Below, piece by piece: positions 33,342-37,135 of a stretch of DNA of 37,135 nt (its first letter is position 1; each line of letters opens with the position of its first letter). This stretch comes from an uncultured Bacillota bacterium (lineage in GTDB: Bacteria; Bacillota_I; Bacilli_A; RFN20; CAG-826). The notes beneath the pieces were generated by a model that searched no databases, was not told the origin of the DNA, and saw only the letters and a program-made list of their open reading frames with translations. The stretch is from contig CASEWT010000001.1 of the NCBI GenBank assembly GCA_949291655.1, positions 85,709 through 122,843 of the forward strand, in the 5' to 3' direction. The translations under genes and the position numbers were made by a program.

Positions 33342-33892
33342 CACTCGTCTCCTCCTTCCTTTTTGTCTTCGTCATGCGGCGAAAGCTCATGATAGTCGAT
33401 GCTCGGCGGGGGCGGGACATTAGCCCCGCCGGAGAGAGGACCTGGTTCTGGGATTTGCCCGGCGGAGGCAGGGGCCGCCTGATCCGGGCTTTGCGGAGAT
33501 GGAATCGGCGTCGGGCTCGCCCCGACGAAAGGCACGGCTCCGGGCAAAGGGGCTCCCATCCCGGGGAAAGGCATGCCTGGGGTCGAGGTAAAGAAGTTCT
33601 GCTGGACGTAAACCTGCTGGGGCTGGGGGGCAGCCGGGGCTTCCTCTTTCTTCTCTTCGCTATTTTCCCCAATGAGATCCTTAAGCTCCTTGGCTTGGAT
33701 CTTCTTCACGAGGAGGTCTTCCTCGAGGGGCGGGAAGAAACTCTTGCCTTGGAAGAAGCGGATGAGGCACTTGAAGCACTCGAGGAAATAGATGCCGAGG
33801 GCGAAGAAAGCAAAAAGAACCAAGATGGCGAGAAGAAGGGGCGAGAGGAGGGCCCAGAGGAGGCCGAGGGCAAAATTCTTCAGGAACTTCAT
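33341..33892 (-). CDS. membrane-anchored protein with proline-rich tail
   Basis: 183 aa. A hydrophobic N-terminal region of ~40 residues (LGLLWALLSPLLLAILVLFAFF) is followed by a basic/aromatic patch (CFKCLIRFFQGK), a short charged helix and a ~90-residue Pro/Ala/Gly/Gln-rich tail (PGMPFPGMGAPLPGAVPF). Low-complexity tails of this kind often mediate protein contacts. Overlaps the upstream gene by ATGA (33889-33892). Function unknown. Confidence 0.75.
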   Translation of the reverse strand: MKFLKNFALGLLWALLSPLLLAILVLFAFFALGIYFLECFKCLIRFFQGKSFFPPLEEDLLVKKIQAKELKDLIGENSEEKKEEAPAAPQPQQVYVQQNFFTSTPGMPFPGMGAPLPGAVPFVGASPTPIPSPQSPDQAAPASAGQIPEPGPLSGGANVPPPPSIDYHELSPHDEDKKEGGDE

Positions 33893-34815
33893 GCTCTGTC
33901 CTTCATTTTAGGCTCTTGCCCTAAGTAGGGCAACGCGAGGGAAAGGAGGGAAAAGAGACCGACGGGGAGGAAGAAAACGGGAAGGAAGGCAAAGCCGTCT
34001 TTCCCGTCGGTCCCGCTGGCGAGGAAGGCAAAGAGGAAAAGGGCTCCGAACTCGAGGATCACGAGAAGGGCGTAAAGCCACCACGGGTTCCGCCGGACGG
34101 CGCCCGAAAGGCTGAGGAGGGTTAGAAGGAGAGCCATGGCCGCGAAAAGGAACGACCAGGCAAGGGAGGCCGCGCTTAAAGACAATGCCAGGGCCGAGAA
34201 GAGGAGGCCGAGGGCGATGAGGAGAAAGGAAGCCCACTTCCTCCTTGCCCCGTCATCGATGCCGATCCGCCTTGCAAGGTAAACGAGGAAGAAGGAGGAA
34301 AGCGATGTTCCGGCTGTCCCATAGGCAAAGAAGAAGGCCGGTACGAGGTCTCTTATCCCTTCGATCGACGATATCCCAAGCAAATCGAGGGCGAATTCAA
34401 CGAAATCGATGCCGGTAAGAGCCTTCGAAATCGGAAGGGAAAGATAGGCGCAGCCCATGTTGAGAAGCGAGGAGAGGAAGATGGCGAGGCCGAAGTCAAA
34501 GTTTCGGCCGAGGAAGAATCCGAGAAGGGCTCCGCTAAGGATGGCCGGGACGACGTAGAAAAGGCTCGAAGCGAGGTCGTGGAGCCCGGAGGCCACGGCG
34601 AGAAGGGAAGCTCCGACGACATAGACGGGCAGGTATTTCTTTTCCGCCAAGATGGCGGCCAGGGCCGAGACCGACGGGAGAAAGATCGTCGCGAATAAAG
34701 AAGCCAACGGGAAGAAAGAAAGAACAAGCGACAAAACGGCCTCGACCGCGGCGAGGACGGCAAGGAAGGCCACGTTCTGAGCTAGCCCCTTCCGGGGGAC
34801 GAAGATGTCTTTCAT
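33889..34815 (-). CDS. polytopic membrane protein, DUF2232/ECF S-component-like topology
   Basis: 308 aa, about 8-9 hydrophobic segments with few charged loops. The first half (AVEAVLSLVLSFFPLASLFAT, VVPAILSGALLGFFLGR) recalls YybS/DUF2232 or ECF substrate-binding subunits in layout, but there is no ECF signature I can point to, so this is only a topological comparison. First gene of the operon; a GATAAT box lies exactly 7 bases before its ATG. Confidence 0.6.
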   Translation of the reverse strand: MKDIFVPRKGLAQNVAFLAVLAAVEAVLSLVLSFFPLASLFATIFLPSVSALAAILAEKKYLPVYVVGASLLAVASGLHDLASSLFYVVPAILSGALLGFFLGRNFDFGLAIFLSSLLNMGCAYLSLPISKALTGIDFVEFALDLLGISSIEGIRDLVPAFFFAYGTAGTSLSSFFLVYLARRIGIDDGARRKWASFLLIALGLLFSALALSLSAASLAWSFLFAAMALLLTLLSLSGAVRRNPWWLYALLVILEFGALFLFAFLASGTDGKDGFAFLPVFFLPVGLFSLLSLALPYLGQEPKMKDRA

Positions 34816-34822
34816 CGGGAAA

Positions 34823-34828
34823 ATTATC
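34823..34828 (-). promoter_or_regulatory. -10 box of the membrane-protein operon, leaderless arrangement
   Basis: Minus-strand GATAAT (34828-34823), then TTTCCCG and ATG 34815. No Shine-Dalgarno. Confidence 0.5.
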
Positions 34829-34867
34829 CATCACGGGACGAAAAGACAAAAGGCAAGGCAGCCACTC

Positions 34868-35388
34868 TTAGCCAGCATTTTTCATTATTTCGTCAAGTAC
34901 GGCTTTGAGGTTGGTACGGCCATAATTTTTTGAATGGATTTCGACTTTCGAAAAGAATTGGAGGTTCAACGCTTTTACCTTTCCTTCGGACACGAAGTTC
35001 TTTGCTTCCTTGGCCTTTTGATTGTCCTTGATCCGTTTGCCCAAGAACACTTCCTCGATATCTCTATGAAACCAAACAAGCCGGTAGTCGTTCTTCCGGC
35101 AGAATTCTTCGCATCGTTTATTCTGCTCGGGGTCCCCGGTTTTGCCAGCGTCAGTATCCAAACAGCAAACGACGAACTGCTTTTCGCCTTTGTTCATGAA
35201 GGCATACGATCTCAGCTTCTCTTCAATTTTCTTTTGATTAGCCTCCAGGCGCGTTTTGCTATTGAGGCGAATGCAGTCCACCTTACCCGGCGGTCCTGCT
35301 TGGAATAGATGGTTTTAACGAAAGAGCGGATGTATTGGTAGTCGATATCAGAAGAGCTTTTGCCCTCAACAACGATTACTATTTGCAT
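34868..35388 (-). pseudogene. TOPRIM/RloB-like nuclease-type protein, frameshifted
   Basis: Two reading frames together encode one ~173-residue protein. The first (from ATG 35388) reads MQIVIVVEGKSSSDIDYQYI and is good through KTIYSKQDRR. The second, in the -1 frame, resumes near 35285 with VDCIRLNSKTRLEANQKKIEE and runs to 34868. VVEGK (acidic residue) and VVCCLDTDAG (DxD) are the two TOPRIM metal-binding motifs in the right order. The join falls at about 35285-35300; one extra base would restore a single frame. The start is 5 bases after the ATPase stop, so the pair is one operon. It resembles the RloB or AriB partners of defence ATPases but is shorter than AriB. Confidence 0.65.
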
Positions 35389-35393
35389 TGGTA

Positions 35394-36731
35394 TCAAGAA
35401 AATGCCTCGATAAAATCGAAGGTTTCAAGATCAAAGTCGATATCGCCGATCATACCTTCCGGATAAAGGACGTAAGGCTTGTAATGAGCGTTCTTTTTCC
35501 AAGCGTAGATTTTGTTTGATGGGCTTAGGAAGTAGATGGATTTACCGTGGTCGGCCAAGGCTTTCATGGCTTCAAGACTATGCGCGGTGAAAAGAAGTTG
35601 GCCCTTTCCGTAGTCATTGAGAAAACGAATCAATTTCTCGAGATAGACGCCAGAAAGATAAGCGTCAAGCTCGTCAATAACGGCTACCGCGCCCTGATAG
35701 GCATCGTCAATGTAAGAAAATAGCCTCATCAGTTTTTTAATGCCCGCACTCTCGAAGTCAACGCCAATGGTATAGGTCCCGTAATCGAGGATATCGGTGC
35801 AAAGATAAAATTCGCCGGCATCTTTCTTTTCGTATGAAATCCCTTTGAGCTTCGGCTTAAACATTCTCAAGAACTTGGCCTTCCTCTTCAAAGACGTTTC
35901 AAATGAGCGGAGCTGCGACTTATGGACGAGAATCTCGGAGGTGTCGATACGCCCACGCCTAAGGTTCGACGATTGCGATGGGTCCATTGAAAAGACATTC
36001 ACTCCTTTGGCTGGACTGACGGCAAAAATGAGATTTTGCGGGTTCTCCGCGCTTTGGACAGCCACTCTGAGTTTTCTCAAGAATAGCGGTGCGGCATACA
36101 TGAGGCTATCGGGGATAGGTATAAGATCAGTGTATTCAGGGTGGTTTACCAAAAATTGATTAAGGAAAGGCAAGAAAGACTGCTTGCCGACGGTGTTCAA
36201 TGCCTCCTTTTTGATGGCTTGCGCAATGTCGCTGTCGTCGGAAATCCAAAGGCGGTCAATTTGCCCATTGGACGTTTCAAAAGCGGAAGTAAGCGATGAG
36301 TATTTGTATTTGCCGTTGAATCTGGACAGTTTTTCCTTTGAGATGAAAAGATCCCCGCTCTCTCGTATCACAATCGATATCTCATAGCGGTAGGAACTTA
36401 GTAACTTCAATTTGGTTTCGTCGACATCTTGGAAAACGCCGAAGTCGATCGAAACATTTAGCGCCTTCGTTTCGCAATTTATGAGTTTCTTTAAGTCCGA
36501 ATAGTTGGCCGCTCCTAGATAGTCCGAGTAACTGATGAGGAAAACAACGGTCCAAAGAGCTATTGCCACGCCCGTTTTCCCGCTGCCATTCGGACCATAG
36601 ATGGCACGCACGTTGTCGCCGCTAGACGGAATCAACGAGACATCCTTGGTTCTGCTAAAGTCAATGGTTACCGGCTCTTTGATGTTTTTCATTCCCGATA
36701 TCGTTGTCGAGATTAGGCGAACTCTTTCCAT
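35394..36731 (-). CDS. AAA-type ATPase (AAA_15/AAA_21, RloA/AriA-like), probable defence ATPase
   Basis: 445 aa, SMC/ABC-like ATPase in which the two halves of the site are split by a long insert. Walker A GPNGSGKT at 46-53, signature-like ESAGIKKLMRLFSY, Walker B VAVIDELDAYLSG and the switch histidine in LLFTAHSLEAMKAL. This layout is shared by RloA, PARIS AriA and OLD-related proteins, which are often paired with a TOPRIM nuclease, as here. AGAGGA stands just before ATG. Composition is more AT-rich than the operons upstream, in line with acquired DNA. The exact system is not determined. Confidence 0.88.
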   Translation of the reverse strand: MERVRLISTTISGMKNIKEPVTIDFSRTKDVSLIPSSGDNVRAIYGPNGSGKTGVAIALWTVVFLISYSDYLGAANYSDLKKLINCETKALNVSIDFGVFQDVDETKLKLLSSYRYEISIVIRESGDLFISKEKLSRFNGKYKYSSLTSAFETSNGQIDRLWISDDSDIAQAIKKEALNTVGKQSFLPFLNQFLVNHPEYTDLIPIPDSLMYAAPLFLRKLRVAVQSAENPQNLIFAVSPAKGVNVFSMDPSQSSNLRRGRIDTSEILVHKSQLRSFETSLKRKAKFLRMFKPKLKGISYEKKDAGEFYLCTDILDYGTYTIGVDFESAGIKKLMRLFSYIDDAYQGAVAVIDELDAYLSGVYLEKLIRFLNDYGKGQLLFTAHSLEAMKALADHGKSIYFLSPSNKIYAWKKNAHYKPYVLYPEGMIGDIDFDLETFDFIEAFS

Positions 36732-36757
36732 ATGTTTCCTCTTTACCCATTGAGAAA

Positions 36758-36776
36758 TATATTCAAAACGAATATA
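36758..36776 (-). promoter_or_regulatory. inverted repeat in the promoter of the ATPase/TOPRIM pair
   Basis: TATATTC (36758-36764), 5-base gap, GAATATA (36770-36776): a perfect 7-bp inverted repeat whose minus-strand copies include -10-like TATATT. It starts 27 bases upstream of the ATPase ATG, placing it over the likely promoter. Candidate operator. Confidence 0.5.
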
Positions 36777-37135
36777 AAAAACCAGAGAATGATTTTGGAA
36801 AAAAATCCGGTCGAAATCGCGAAATGCGCATGATTGCTGAAGAATTTGCCATTCTCAGCAATTTGTGACTATTGCTGAGGCGGAAAGGATTGGCCTCTTT
36901 CTTGTCGATTTCATTCAAATGACGATATCGATGCCTTTCACAATGCGAAGGGCAAGGATAACGATGGCCGCAGCTAGATTTGCTCTGAATAGAAATTGTC
37001 AACTTGAACTCTGGATAATAGAAGGAAATCGGTCAACGAGCACTCGAAATATTGTCGAAGAGGCCGAGGCCTTAAAACGCATTGTTAATAGAAACCCTCC
37101 TGGATAACGACACTATAATCCACCCATCAGAAGTC
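36777..37135. other. AT-rich intergenic region with short repeats
   Basis: No convincing gene. ATTGCTGA occurs at 36833-36840 and 36871-36878 and inverted at 36855-36862; the first and inverted copies form a bulged hairpin around TTGCC. A plus-strand frame from GTG 36865 to 37107 (80 aa, ending LKRIVNRNPPG) has no ribosome site or recognisable domain and may be a gene remnant. A perfect plus-strand TATAAT lies at 37114-37119 and could serve a gene beyond the window. Confidence 0.4.

Noticed and set aside
35281-35305. Programmed -1 frameshift site
   Set aside because: There is no X-XXY-YYZ heptamer and no obvious stimulatory stem, so mutation or sequencing error is more likely.
36865-37107. 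80-codon plus-strand frame from GTG
   Set aside because: No ribosome site, no recognisable motif and irregular codon use; kept only as a possible remnant in the intergenic entry.

Overview
The window looks like chromosome from an uncultured member of the Bacilli (Erysipelotrichia/Mollicutes-related gut or rumen lineages), although its base composition is clearly GC-rich for that group. This placement is inference. The clues are a tmRNA laid out like that of Bacillus but with a tag starting in Asp and ending in YACA, close to Mycoplasma tags; a YesM/YesN-type two-component pair; YumC-type ferredoxin reductase and YgaC/Ntdp-like DUF402 genes; a tsaE-tsaB-rimI-tsaD operon; and SipW-like signal sequences. 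TGG encodes Trp and TGA is a stop, so the code is standard rather than the Mycoplasma code. Genes are packed tightly, often with 4-base ATGA overlaps, and several convergent pairs overlap inside their coding tails.

Layout. 1-530: ssrA with promoter and terminator. 585-10266: a galactose-type sugar locus. An AraC-type response regulator, a dCache/HAMP histidine kinase and a sugar-binding lipoprotein form a sensing operon that ends in a terminator built into the last stop codon. A control region follows, with 21-bp-phased direct repeats and a cre-like site, then mglB, mglA, an mglC with a ~300-residue coiled-coil extension, and two small membrane proteins. 10329-11580: a tiny membrane protein, a small GNAT protein and an orphan AbiEi-like antitoxin. 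11551-12948: enolase. 13064-19946: a surface-polysaccharide cluster (polymerase/ligase-like membrane protein, lipoprotein, TupA-like ATP-grasp, three GT-B glycosyltransferases). 19954-22056: ung and a DUF3137-like membrane protein. 22153-25288: two exported proteins, the second with atypical, AT-richer composition. 25293-26787: DUF402 phosphatase and ferredoxin-NADP reductase. 26865-29435: t6A operon. 29470-31060: an AlbA_2/Schlafen-type regulator bracketed by arrays of a TTTCGAAA repeat. 31095-32650: asnS and a 45-aa membrane protein. 32631-34828: a three-gene membrane-protein operon. 34868-36776: an AAA ATPase plus a frameshifted TOPRIM-like partner, resembling an anti-phage pair. 36777-37135: mostly non-coding.

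The most striking points are the repeat-bracketed regulator, the ATPase/TOPRIM pair with its broken second gene, the coiled-coil MglC, and a recurrent promoter layout in which a -10 box sits only 6-11 bases before an ATG that lacks a Shine-Dalgarno sequence. The last implies that many transcripts here are leaderless.
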